DNA of 64,000 nt from Acridotheres tristis. Lineage: Eukaryota > Chordata > Aves > Passeriformes > Sturnidae. The notes under the pieces were generated by a model, which saw only the letters and a program-made list of their open reading frames with translations, was not told the origin of the DNA and made no database searches. Shown here piece after piece: positions 12,101-20,620 of the stretch (position 1 is the stretch's first letter; the number at the start of each line of letters is the position of its first letter). The DNA lies in assembly GCA_037013685.1 (NCBI GenBank), contig JAQOXP010000051.1, forward strand, positions 124,001-188,000. Reading direction: 5' to 3'. The position numbers were made by a program, and so were the translations under genes.

Positions 12101-15100
12101 CCTCACCTGTACCTGTCCCGCACTCACCTGGCTTTGCCACGCCCCTTGCTCTTGCTGCCCTGTCCCTTTGCCCTCCTCTGCCTCTCCTCCTTGCCGCCTG
12201 CCCTGTCTCCTCTATATACCACACCCTCACCTGTACCTGTCCCACCCTCACCTGTACCTGTCCCACACCCTCACCTGTGCCATACCCTCACCTGTCCCGC
12301 ACTCACCTGGCCTTTCCTCTCCCCTTGCTCTTGCTGCCCTGTCCCTTTGCCCTCCTCTGCCTCTCCTCCTTGCCGCCCGCCCTGTCTCCTCTATATACCA
12401 CACCCTCACCTGTCCCACACCCTCACCTGTCCCACACCCTCACCTGTCCCGCACTCACCTGGCTTTGCCACGCCCCTTGCTCTTGCTGCCCTGTCCCTTT
12501 GCCCTCCTCTGCCTCTCCTCCTTGCCGCCCGCCCTGTCTCCGCCCTTGCGGCGCCGTTTCCGCTCGCCGTCCTCCTCGGGCCGCACGCTGGGCAGCTCGT
12601 CCTCGTTGAGCACGCGCGGGATGTTCTGCTCGCCGCGGGCCCGCGCCCGCGCGATGGCCTCGGCCACGATCCTGTTGGCCTTCTCCTGCTTCTTCTGGTG
12701 CTCCAGCTTGCGGCTCTCGTCCGAGGCGCCGCGCGCGGCCAGCGGGGCCGCCGCCACGGTGGCCACCTCGGGCCCGCTCAGCACCTTGACCACCGAGAGC
12801 CCGGCCGAGGAGGCGCCGCCCGACGAGCCGGCCTGAGGGAGGGGGGGCGGTTAGAGAGGGCTGGGGGCTACCGAGGTCAGGGCGGGGTGGCCACGATGAG
12901 GGAGTGACCACCAAGGTCAGGGTAGAGTGGCCAGCATGGATAACTGACCACCAAGGTCAGGGTGGGGTGGCCACGATGAGGGAGTGACCACCAAGGTCAG
13001 GGTAGAGTGGCCAGCATGGAGGAGTGACCACCAAGGTCAACGTGGGGTGGCCACTATAGGGAAATGACCACCAAGGTCAGGGTGAGGTGGCCACTATGAG
13101 GGAGTGACCACCAAGGTCAGGGTAGAGTGGCCAGCATGGAGGTTTGACCACCAAGGTCAGGGTGGGGTGGCCACGATGAGGGAGTGACCACCAAGGTCAC
13201 TGTTGAGTGACCACAGCGGTCACCACTCAATGACCACTGAGGCCATGGCAGAATGACCATAAAGCTCAAGGCCGAGTGACCACCAACCCCAAGGCTGAGT
13301 GACCACCAACGCCAACATTGAGTGACCACCCCCATCAAGTGGCCACCACTCCCAAAACTGAGAGACCAGCACCCCCAAATCTTGGTGACCACCACCTCCA
13401 TCACTGAGTGACCACCAACCGCAAGGCTGAGTGACCACCCCCGAGTGACCACCACCCCCCCGAGTGACCACCACCCCCGACTGACCACCACCCACCCCCA
13501 CGTGACCACCACCCACCCCGAGTGACCACCACCCACCCCCGAGTGACCACCACCCCCACAAGTGACCACCCACCCCCACAAGTGACCACCACCCGAGTGA
13601 CCACCAACCCCCCGAGTGACCACCACCACCCGAGTGACCACCAACCCCCCGAGTGACCACCACCACCCGAGTGACCACCAACCCCCCCGAGTGACCACCA
13701 CCCCCGAGTGACCACCACCCCCCCGAGTGACCACCACCACCCGAGTGACCACCAACCCCCCCGAGTGACCACCACCACCCGAGTGACCACCAACCCCCCG
13801 AGTGACCACCACCCCCGAGTGACCACCACCCCCGAGTGACCACCACCCCCCCGAGTGACCACCCACCCCCCCGAGTGACCACCACCCACCCCCCCGAGTG
13901 ACCACCACCCACCCCGAGTGACCACCACCCCCACAAGTGACCACCACCCCCACAAGTGACCACCACCCCCACAAGTGACCACCACCCCCACAAGTGACCA
14001 CCACCCCCGAGTGACCACCACCCCCGAGTGACCACCACCCACCCCTACAAGTGACCACCACCCCCGAGTGACCACCACCCCCACAAGTGACCACCACCCC
14101 CGAGTGACCACCACCCCCACAAGTGACCACCACCCCCGAGTGACCACCAACCCCCCCGAGTGACCACCACCCCGAGTGACCACCACCCCAAGTGACCACC
14201 ACCCCAAGTGACCACCACCCCCGAGTGACCACCACCCACCCCCACAAGTGACCACCAACCCCCCCGAGTGACCACCACCACCCGAGTGACCACCAACCCC
14301 CCGAGTGACCACCAACCCCCCCGAGTGACCACCACCCCCACAAAGTGACCACCACCCCCCCGAGTGACCACCACCACCCCCGAGTGACCACCACCACCCG
14401 AGTGACCACCAACCCCCCGAGTGACCACCACCACCCCCGAGTGACCACCACCCCCGAGTGACCACCAACCCCCCCGAGTGACCACCACCGCCCATCCCGC
14501 GCTCACCTGCGGCTGCAGCACCACCTTGAGCGGCACCGTCAGCCTCTGCCCGGCCCCGCCCAGCACCTGCGGCACCTGGGCCACGCCCACGGGCCCCGCC
14601 CCGCCCTGCGGCTGGACCAGCTGGATCTTGTGCGGCTGGCCCGGCTGGCCCGGCTGGCCCGGGGCCGGCGGCTGCACCTGCAGCTGGATGGTGACCACCT
14701 TGGCCGGAGCGCCGGGGGCCGCCTTGGCCGGCGCCGCCGTGGCCGCAGTGGCCCCCTGCAGCAGCAGCTTGCCCGGCAGCGTGCCCAGAACCACGTGGCG
14801 CTGGCCCGGAGCCGCCCCCGCGCCCGCCGGCTGCTGCAGCACCAGCGTGATGCGCTTGGACTCGCCCTGCGGACACACGGACACACGGACAGTGAGGGAC
14901 ACACGGACACACGGACAGGGGTCAGTGCCGGACACACGGACAGTGATGGACACACGGACACACGGACACACGGACAGTGAGGGACACACGGACAGTGCCG
15001 GACACACGGACACACGGACAGGGGTCAGTGACGGACAGACGGACACACGGACACACGGACAGGGGTCAGTGCCGGACACACGGACAGTGATGGACACACG

Positions 15101-16860
15101 GACACACGGACAGGGGTCAGGGAGGGACACACGGACAGTGATGGACACACGGACACACGGACAGGGGTCAGTGCCGGACACACGGACAGTGATGGACACA
15201 CGGACACACGGACAGTGAGGGACACACGGACAGTGAGGGACACACGGACACACGGACACACGGACAGTGAGGGACACACGGACAGTGAGGGACACACGGA
15301 CACACGGACAGTGATGGACACACGGACAGTGATGGACACACGGACAGTGAGGGACACACGGACAGTGAGGGACACACGGACAGTGATGGACACACGGACA
15401 GGGGTCAGCGAGGGACACACGGACAGTGATGGACACACGGACAGGGGTCAGCGAGGGACACACGGACAGTGAGGGACACACGGACAGTGAGGGACACACG
15501 GACAGTGAGGGACACACGGACAGGGGTCAGCGAGGGACACACGGACAGTGAGGGACACACGGACAGTGACGGACACACGGACAGTGATGGACACACGGAC
15601 AGTGATGGACACACGGACAGGGGTCAGCGAGGGACACACGGACAGTGTGGGACACACGGACAGTGAGGGACACACGGACAGTGAGGGACACACGGACAGT
15701 GATGGACACACGGACAGGGGTCAGCGAGGGACACACGGACACACGGACAGGGGTCAGGGAGGGACACACGGACAGTGAGGGACACACGGACAGTGCTGGA
15801 CACTGGGCTGGGGGCTCAGGGCTGGGGTGGACACCAAAAATCCCACCTGGACACGCCCAAACCCCACCTGGAATCCCCAAACCCCACCTGGACACGCCCA
15901 AGCCTCACCTGTGTTCCCCCAAGCCTCACCTATCCCCCCCTAAACCTCACCTGTGCCCCTCCCCTCTCACCCGTGCAGGCCCCAGGTGTGCCCCAAACTC
16001 CACCTGGACACCCCAAACCCCACCTGGACACGCCCAAGCCTCACCTGGACACACCCAAACTCCACCTGGACACACCCAAACTCCACCTGGACACACCCAA
16101 ACCCCACCTGGACACGCCCAACCCCCACCTGGACACGCCCAAGCCCCACCTGGACACGCCCAAACCCCACCTGGACACGCCCAACCCCCCCCAAACCCCA
16201 CCTGTCCCCCCCCCAAGCCTCACCTGTGCAGGCCCCAGGCTCAGGCCGGGTTTCAGGGGGGTCCCAGGTGCGGCCCCGCCCGCCTTCAGCGGCTGCAGCA
16301 GCAGCTGCTTCACCTGCCGGCCCGCCTGGGCCACGCCCCCTTTGGCCACGCCCGCCCCGGGCTGGGCCACGCCCCCCCCGGGCTGGGCCACACCTGCCCG
16401 GAGCTGGGGGGGGGGGCTGGGGACCCCCCAGCACCTTGGCCAAGGTGACTTTGCCGCCGTTGGGCGTGGCCGGGGCGGGGCCCCCCGGCCCGGGTGGGGG
16501 AGGGGCCTTGAGGATGACGATCTTGGGGGGCGGGGCGGGCGGGGGAGGGGCGGAGACCCCCATGAAGGGGTTCCCCTGACTCAGCACTTCCGGGTCGGGC
16601 TGGGCGGGGGGAGGGGCCGGGGGGAGGGGCGGCTGGTGCGGGGGAGGGGCGGGAGGGTCCCGGGGTGGGGGAGGGGAGGGGTCCCGGGGGGGCTCCGGGG
16701 GTGGGGGAGGGTCCAGGGCCCCCGAGAGCCCCAGGGCCTCGGCCAGGGGGTCGCTGGGGGGAGGGGCGGCGCTGGGGGGAGGGGCCACCAGGTCCTCGGG
16801 GAGGGGGTCCAGCCCGAACAGGTTGGGGTCGTCGAAAAGGTCCATGATGGGGTCGGCCAT
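1..16860 (-). CDS. CHD8: CHD8, chromodomain helicase DNA-binding protein 8 (5' part, 13 coding exons, gene continues off the left edge)
   Basis: CHD8 is a nuclear ATP-dependent chromatin remodeller of the CHD/SNF2 family that represses Wnt/beta-catenin targets and works with CTCF and MLL-type complexes (family knowledge). Coding exons, in transcript order: 16860-16224, 14866-14507, 12832-12459, 10971-10857, 9012-8769, 7016-6948, 6648-6593, 5021-4904, 4043-3960, 2352-2215, 1428-1307, 938-695, 101-1. Together they give about 887 codons of a protein usually near 2,580. Seen in order: [18 protein letters not shown] start, [80 protein letters not shown], two chromodomains (about residues 596-725), then the helicase Walker A DEMGLGKT. 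The window stops just before the DEAH box. All intron phases match except in the exons at 16224-16860 and 8769-9012, each one base too long, with the break at or near G/C runs. Sequence errors are likelier than pseudogenisation because every conserved block remains. Confidence 0.96.
102..694 (-). repeat. CHD8 intron 12: repeats including three copies of the exon 13 acceptor edge
   Basis: The segment cctgggatcagccggcc plus ctgcag, which is the first exonic bases and acceptor of exon 13 read on the minus strand, starts at 85 in the exon and recurs at about 160, 245 and 318 (spacing 73-85 bp). The rest is degenerate acaggtgtgtacaggt-type sequence. Confidence 0.85.
695..938 (-). CDS. CHD8: CHD8 coding exon 12 (helicase motifs I and Ia)
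   Basis: A 244-nt exon encoding [20 protein letters not shown] (Walker A DEMGLGKT), [40 protein letters not shown] and [20 protein letters not shown]. Donor AAG|gtgagc. No key residue is missing. Confidence 0.97.
939..1306. repeat. CHD8 intron 11: degenerate acaggtgag-type short repeats
   Basis: About 370 bp of loosely repeated 'cacctgagacaggtaa' units with no coding signal. Confidence 0.7.
1307..1428 (-). CDS. CHD8: CHD8 coding exon 11 (start of SNF2 helicase domain)
   Basis: A 122-nt exon encoding [20 protein letters not shown] and [32 protein letters not shown] is the Q-motif region of SNF2 ATPases. It ends AG|gtgagc in mid-Arg codon. Confidence 0.96.
1430..2214. repeat. CHD8 intron 10: tctcacctgtgcaggtgtg minisatellite
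   Basis: From about 1665 to 2210 a unit of about 20-33 bp built on 'gtgtctcacctgtgcag' is repeated many times and runs directly into the donor of exon 10. On the sense strand each unit contains a CAGgtgaga-like donor motif resembling the real donor. Confidence 0.85.
2215..2352 (-). CDS. CHD8: CHD8 coding exon 10 (chromodomain 2)
   Basis: A 138-nt exon encoding [40 protein letters not shown] and PELKRQ. [16 protein letters not shown] is the diagnostic chromodomain 2 motif of the CHD6-9 subfamily. Donor CAG|gtgaga, acceptor ccccag. Confidence 0.96.
2390..3950. repeat. CHD8 intron 9: two successive satellite arrays
   Basis: 2395-2650 is an array of 'acctggggccacgccctgaac' / 'acctgggaac' units. 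2660-3945 is an array of about 27-30 bp units built on 'aaaatccccaattttggga' separated by 'ttttccc'. Long open frames in all six frames here are artefacts of stop-poor repeats. Confidence 0.9.
3960..4043 (-). CDS. CHD8: CHD8 coding exon 9 (inter-chromodomain linker)
   Basis: An 84-nt exon encoding [20 protein letters not shown] then SVDKDNGE. It matches the CHD6-9 linker leading into chromodomain 2. Donor GAG|gtgggg, acceptor gtcag, phase 0-0. Confidence 0.95.
4050..4900. repeat. CHD8 intron 8: pyrimidine-rich short-unit repeat
   Basis: About 850 bp of 'ttttttccccaaatcccc'-type units, almost purine-free apart from short A runs on the plus strand. No coding signal. Confidence 0.85.
4904..5021 (-). 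CDS. CHD8: CHD8 coding exon 8 (chromodomain 1)
   Basis: A 118-nt exon encoding [45 protein letters not shown] is part of the aromatic-containing chromodomain 1 core. Donor GAG|gtttgg is weaker than its neighbours; acceptor ccccag. Confidence 0.95.
5085..6215. repeat. CHD8 intron 7: A/C-rich array
   Basis: Units of about 18-20 bp ('cccaaaaacggccccaaaaa', 'cccaaaaccagccccaaaaa') repeated for about 1.1 kb. The long plus and minus open frames across it come from the lack of stop codons in the unit. Confidence 0.9.
6237..6586. repeat. CHD8 intron 7: perfect-register 10-bp array gtgagcacag / gggaacacag
   Basis: About 35 consecutive decamers with almost no slippage, of two main types arranged in higher-order blocks, ending a few bases from exon 7. 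Confidence 0.92.
6593..6648 (-). CDS. CHD8: CHD8 coding exon 7 (chromodomain 1)
   Basis: A 56-nt exon encoding [18 protein letters not shown] and a split Tyr codon (TA|C). FFVKYKN is the beta-strand core of chromodomain 1. Donor TA|gtgagtg. Confidence 0.94.
6660..6947. repeat. CHD8 intron 6: gtgatcacaggtgaccacacctcccccag array
   Basis: At least four tandem copies of a 29-bp unit between about 6800 and 6940, abutting the exon 6 donor; degenerate forms extend left. Confidence 0.85.
6948..7016 (-). CDS. CHD8: CHD8 coding exon 6
   Basis: A 69-nt exon encoding [20 protein letters not shown] then KKE, the entry to chromodomain 1. Donor GAG|gtgagc, acceptor ccccag. Phase 0-0. Confidence 0.94.
7018..8768. 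repeat. CHD8 intron 5: 1.7-kb purine-only array (gaggatgatgaaggtgagga)
   Basis: The plus strand is almost all purine plus T in GAT/GGT triplets; units of 12-60 bp built on 'gaggatgatgaaggtgagga'. The sense strand of CHD8 is therefore a CT-rich tract ending at an exon. Higher-order blocks of about 110 bp repeat around 7960-8210. Confidence 0.9.
8769..9012 (-). CDS. CHD8: CHD8 coding exon 5 (contains an apparent 1-nt frame break)
   Basis: Begins [19 protein letters not shown] and the acidic run [13 protein letters not shown], and ends [16 protein letters not shown]|gtcagtgg in another frame. The exon is 244 nt where both flanking phases require a multiple of three, so one base is extra or two are missing. 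The break lies in the GC-rich middle, which contains an 8-C run at 8906-8913 and a 10-G run at 8814-8823. That middle replaces the usual short linker with a Gly/Pro/Arg repeat. Confidence 0.9.
9018..10310. repeat. CHD8 intron 4: cacctggcacacctggggacag array
   Basis: About 1.3 kb of mixed units ('cacacctggcacacctggga', 'gacagcacctgggaacggct'). No coding signal. Confidence 0.9.
10340..10856. repeat. CHD8 intron 4: array of exon 4 donor-site copies (about 38-40 bp unit)
   Basis: About 12-13 copies of a unit containing 'ccaggtgagctcacctgcac', followed by acacac and cccccc. On the sense strand each unit reads TGTGCAGgtgagctcacctg, nearly the exact end and donor of exon 4 (GCGTGCAG|gtgagctcacctg). 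Confidence 0.88.
10857..10971 (-). CDS. CHD8: CHD8 coding exon 4
   Basis: A 115-nt exon encoding [20 protein letters not shown], a basic nuclear-localisation-type patch followed by an acidic Ser-rich stretch, and ending RRDEEGGVQ|gtgagctcacctg. Phases agree with both neighbours. Its terminal GTGCAG plus donor is the core of the repeat array that fills the next intron. Confidence 0.95.
10975..11995. repeat. CHD8 intron 3: ctgagtgaccactgaccact array
   Basis: About 1 kb of 10-13 bp units ('actgagtgacc', 'actgacc'). A related 'gagtgaccac' family appears in CHD8 intron 2 and in the SALL2-like gene at 56.5-57.4 kb. Confidence 0.92.
12120..12458 (-). repeat. CHD8 intron 3: two 91-bp copies of the exon 3 end with donor
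   Basis: 12120-12210 and 12299-12389 are near-identical to 12451-12541 (the last 83 nt of exon 3 plus donor flank). Each copy ends at the same base ('cctgtctcc') and then continues 'tctatatacca'. Between them lie 'caccctcacctgtcccata' short repeats. The copies carry intact gtgagtg donors but no acceptor. Confidence 0.92.
12459..12832 (-). CDS. CHD8: CHD8 coding exon 3
   Basis: A 374-nt exon: [15 protein letters not shown], then [58 protein letters not shown] and a Lys/Arg-rich tail likely acting as nuclear localisation sequence. It ends GCC AG|gtgagtg and shares a Ser codon with the next exon. The last 83 nt and the donor are duplicated twice in the following intron. Confidence 0.96.
12840..14500. 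repeat. CHD8 intron 2: gtgaccaccaaggtcaggg then gagtgaccaccacccc arrays
   Basis: 12850-13200 carries a longer unit of about 60 bp built on 'gagtgaccaccaaggtcagg'. 13430-14490 carries 18-24 bp units built on 'gagtgaccaccacccc'. No coding signal on either strand. Confidence 0.9.
14507..14866 (-). CDS. CHD8: CHD8 coding exon 2
   Basis: A 360-nt, phase 0-0 exon encoding [51 protein letters not shown] and [13 protein letters not shown], all CHD8 signatures from the N-terminal region ahead of the chromodomains. Acceptor cgcag at the upper edge, donor CAG|gtgagc at the lower edge. The linker is enriched in Ala, Pro and Gly. Confidence 0.95.
14870..15805. repeat. CHD8 intron 1: acacacggacagtgagggac array
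   Basis: Units of 12-20 bp ('gacacacggacagtgaggga', 'gacaggggtcag') for about 930 bp. Confidence 0.92.
15830..16223. repeat. CHD8 intron 1: 21-bp array cacctggacacgcccaaaccc
   Basis: About 15 copies of a 21-bp unit end against the exon 1 donor. The sense strand of each unit contains 'tccaggtgggg'. Confidence 0.9.
16224..16860 (-). CDS. CHD8: CHD8 coding exon 1 (start codon)
   Basis: The ATG at 16860-16858 lies in a strong Kozak context (CCACCATGG) and opens with [18 protein letters not shown], the conserved start of the long CHD8 isoform. [25 protein letters not shown] and [11 protein letters not shown] follow in the same frame. [26 protein letters not shown] and the final GPAQ are one frame over, so the exon is 637 nt where a multiple of three is expected. 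The switch lies at or close to the 11-G run at 16406-16416. Much of the usual Ser/Thr/Gln-rich linker is replaced by proline. Donor CAG|gtgagg at 16223. Confidence 0.93.
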
Positions 16861-16861
16861 G

Positions 16862-17907
16862 GTGGGGGGAGGGGGCCGGACCCCGAAATTTGGGGCGGGG
16901 GGGGTCCGAGGGGGGGAGGTGACCCCAAAAAAATGGGAATTTATGGGGGTTTGACCCCGAAAAACGGGAATTTATGGGGGGTCTTGACCCCAGAAAATGG
17001 GAATTTATGGGGGGTTTGACCCCAAAAAATGAGAATTTAGGGGGGTCTTGACCCAAAAAATGGGAATTTCGGGGGGTCTTGACCCAAAAAATGAGAATTT
17101 CGGGAGGTCTTGACCCAAAAAAATGAGAATTTAGGGGGGTCTTGACCCAAAAAATGGGAATTTCGGGGGGTTTGACCCCAAAAAATGAGAATTTCGGGGG
17201 GTCTTGACCCAAAAAAATGGGAATTTAGGAGGGGGGCCTTGACCCCAAAAAATGAGAATTTCGGGGGGTCTTGACCCAAAAAATGGGAATTTAGGGGAAT
17301 CTTGACCCAAAAAATGAGAATTAAGGACGATCTTGACCCCAAAAAAATGGGAATTTAGGGAGTCTCAACCCAAAAAATGAGAATTTGGGGAATCCTGACT
17401 CCCGAAAAACGAAAATCCAGGTCCTGACCTCAAAAAAATGGGAATTTAGGACGCCTTGATCCAAAAAATGGGAAATTCGGGGGTTCTCGACCCAAAAAAC
17501 GTAAATTTAGGGGGTCTTGACCCAAAAAAACGGGAATTTGGGAGGTCCCGGGGAGGTCTGGGAGAGGTGACCCCAAAAAATGGGAAATTTGGGTGGTCCT
17601 GGGGGGGCTGCGACCCCAAAAATGGAAATGCAGGGGGGTCCTGACCCCCCCAAAAAATGGAAATTTGGGGGGTCCTGGGGGGCTCGACCCAAAATTTGGG
17701 GGGTCCTGGAGGGGATTTGGGGGGGTCCCCAACCCCAAACTGGGGGGGGGCTGGGAAGTCCCTGGAGTTTTGGGGGGTCCTGGGGGGGTTTTGGGGGGTC
17801 CTGGGGGGGTTTTGGGGGGTCCTGGGGGGGTTTTTGGGGGTCCTGGGGGGGTTTTTTGGGGTTTTTGGGGGTCTCTTCTCAGGCTGGGGGGGCTCCGGAG
17901 CTCCAGG
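16862..17907 (-). repeat. CHD8 5' UTR or intron: ttgacccaaaaaatgggaat array, with a candidate 5' UTR acceptor at 17908-17910
   Basis: 16920-17560 carries about 30-bp units built on 'ttgacccaaaaaatgggaat' and 17570-17880 a G-rich 'ggggggtcctgggggggtttt' array. Reading CHD8-sense, the best acceptor upstream of the ATG is cctcttttctctccccacag ending at 17908, so this stretch may be 5' UTR in the mature mRNA. No good GT donor is seen between 17907 and the ATG. Boundary is inference. Confidence 0.55.
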
Positions 17908-18034
17908 CTGTGGGGAGAGAAAAGAGGGGAGGGGTCAGGGGGGACCCCAAAACCCAAAGGGAACCCAAACCCCAAAATTTGGGGATCGCCACCCAAAACA
18001 TGGACAACAAAACAAATGCTGAGGGAAAAGGGAG

Positions 18035-19930
18035 ACCCCGAAACTGGGAGGAACTGGGAGGAACTGGGAACCCAAACTGGGGGAACTGGGAGCCCAAACT
18101 GGGGGAACTGGGAACCCAAAATGGGGGAAATGGGAGCCCAAACTGGGGGAACTGGGAACCCAAAATGGGGGAAATGGGAACCCAAACTGGGGGAATTGGG
18201 AACCCAAACTGGGGGAATTGGGAGCCCAAACTGGGGGAACTGGGAGCCCAAACTGGGGGAAATGGGAACCCAAAATGGGGGAACTGGGACCCCAAACTGG
18301 GGGAACTGGGAACCCAAACTGGGGGAACTGGGAACCCAAACTGGGGGAATTGGGAGCCCAAACTGGGGGAACTGGGAACCCAAACTGGGGGAACTGGGAC
18401 CCCAAACTGGGGGAACTGGGAACCCCAAACTGGGGGAATTGGGAACCCAAACTGGGGGGACTGGGAACCCAAAATGGGAGAACTGGGACCCAAACTGGGG
18501 GAACTGGGAACCCAAAATGGGGGAACTGGGAACCCAAACTGGGGGAACTGGGAACCCAAACTGGGGGAAATGGGAACCCAAACTGGGGAGAACTGGGAAC
18601 CCAAACTGGGGGAATTGGGACCCAAACTGGGGGAAATGGGAACCCAAAATGGGAGAACTGGGACCCAAACTGGGGGGAACTGGGACCCAAAACTGGGGGA
18701 ACTGGGAACCCAAAATGGGGGAACTGGAAACCCAAAATTGGAGGACTGGGACCCCAAACTGGGGAGAACTGGGAACCCAAAATGGGAGAATTGGGACCCC
18801 AAACTGGGGGAACTGGGAACCCGAACTGGGGGAACTGGGAACCCAAAATGGGGGAACTGGGAACCCCAAACTGGGGGAACTGGGAACCCAAAATGGGAGA
18901 ACTGGGACCCAAACTGGGGAGAACTGGGAACCCAAACTGGGGGAACTGGGACCCAAAACTGGGGGAACTGGGAACCCAAAATGGGGGGACTGGGAACCCC
19001 AAACTGGGGGAACTGGGACCCCAAACTGGGGGAACTGGGAACCCCAAACTGGGGGAATTGGGAACCCCAAACTGGGGGAACTGGGAACCCCAAACTGGGG
19101 GAACTGGGAACCCAAAATGGGAGAATTGGGAGCCCAAACTGGGGGGAACTGGGAACCCAAACTGGGGGAACTGGGAACCCAAACTGGGAGAATTGGGAGC
19201 CCAAACTGGGGGGACTGGGAGCCCAAAATGGGGGAACTGAGAACCCAAACTGGGGGGAACTGGGAACCCAAATTGGGGGAACTGGGAACCCAAACTGGGA
19301 GAACTGGGACCCAAAACTGGGAGGAACTGGGAACCCAAACTGGGAACTGGGAACCCAAAATGGAGGAACTGGGAACCCAAACTGGGGGAACTGGGAACCC
19401 AAAATGGGAAGAACTGGGAACCCAAACTGGGGGAACTGGGAACCCAAAATGGGAAGAACTGGGAGCCCAAACTGGGGGAAGTGGGAACCCAAATTGGGGG
19501 GAACTGGGAACCCAAACTGGGAGAACTGGGACCCAAAACTGGGAGGAACTGGGACCCAAATTGGGGGGAACTGGGAACCCAAAATGGGAGAACTGGGAAC
19601 CCAAAATGGGAGAACTGGGACCCCAATCCGGCCCAAACTGGGACCCCAGTCAAACCCAAACTGGGACCCTAATCAAACCCAAACTGGGACCCCAATGAAA
19701 CCCAAACTGGGACCCTAACCAAACCCAAACTGGGGCCCTAATCAAACCCAAACTGGGACCCTAACCAAACCCAAACTGGGACCCTAATCAAACCCAAACT
19801 GGGACCCTAACCAAACCCAAACTGGGACCCTAATCAAACCCAAACTGGGACCCCAATTAAACCCAAACTGGGACCCCAGTACGGCCCAAACTGGGACCCT
19901 AATCAAACCCAAACTGGGACCCCAGTAGGG
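18035..19930. repeat. CHD8 first intron: 1.9-kb array gggaactgggaacccaaact
   Basis: About 85 units of 21-22 bp, shifting near 19630 to 'accctaatcaaacccaaact'. Open frames of 570-720 residues on both strands across this array are artefacts of a stop-free unit. Confidence 0.93.
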
Positions 19931-19974
19931 AATAACCGAGACCCCAAAGGAACGCACAGAGATCCCAACAAGGA

Positions 19975-20620
19975 AGTGAGCGGCACCTCCATGAGGGCCG
20001 ATCTCTGCCCCTCCCCCACCCCCCGCCCCTCACGACCCCCTGCCCCCCCCCCCCCTTTTCCCGCCTTACCTGTCCCGGGGAAGGGGAGGGGGAGGGGGAG
20101 GGAGGAGGGGAAATACGCGGAACCCCCTCGGTTTGCAGCGATATTTCGGGGGAGGTTTTCCCCGCAGGAATTAAATTTTTTTTTTTTGTTGTTGTTGGTT
20201 TAATTTGAGGGGGGGTCTCCCCTGAGGGAAGGCGGGGGAGGGGCCCGATCTGTGGGGGGGGGCGGAGGCGCCGCTCGTGGCCCCCCCCGCGCGCGCGCGC
20301 CGAGGCCGGGGCGCCCTCACGGAGCGGCTGCGGCGCAACGCAACAGGCCCCGCCCCCCCGCGCGCCGGCCACGCCCCTCGGCCGCGCTCCCCATTGGCCC
20401 GAGCCCGCGAGAGCCGCGCGCTGATTGGCCGCCGCGCCGCCAGCCAGGTGCGTTGCGCACGCCCACCCGGAAGCGGCCCCCCCCTCCCTCACGGGGTGGG
20501 GTCCTTCGCTCGGGGGTGACCGCGGCGCTGCCGGAGCGCGCGGGGCAGGCGGCGAGGAGGGCAGCCGCGCGCCGCCGCCATCTTGTCTCGCTGAGGGGGC
20601 CCCGGGGTCCTTCCCCCTCA
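19975..20620 (-). promoter_or_regulatory. CHD8: CHD8 promoter / CpG island with probable non-coding exon 1
   Basis: A CpG-dense block. On the minus strand it holds two CCAAT boxes (ATTGG on plus near 20394 and 20423), a YY1-type CAAGATGGCGGC (about 20575-20587, sense orientation) and a consensus donor GGGACAG|gtaagg at 20070/20069. A non-coding exon 1 ending at 20070 and spliced to about 17907 is therefore likely. The exact start site cannot be read from sequence. Confidence 0.65.

Noticed and set aside
17430..19718. Open frames of 570-724 residues on both strands across 17.4-19.7 kb
   Set aside because: They follow a 21-22 bp stop-free satellite; translated product is a short-unit repeat on both strands with no conserved motif.
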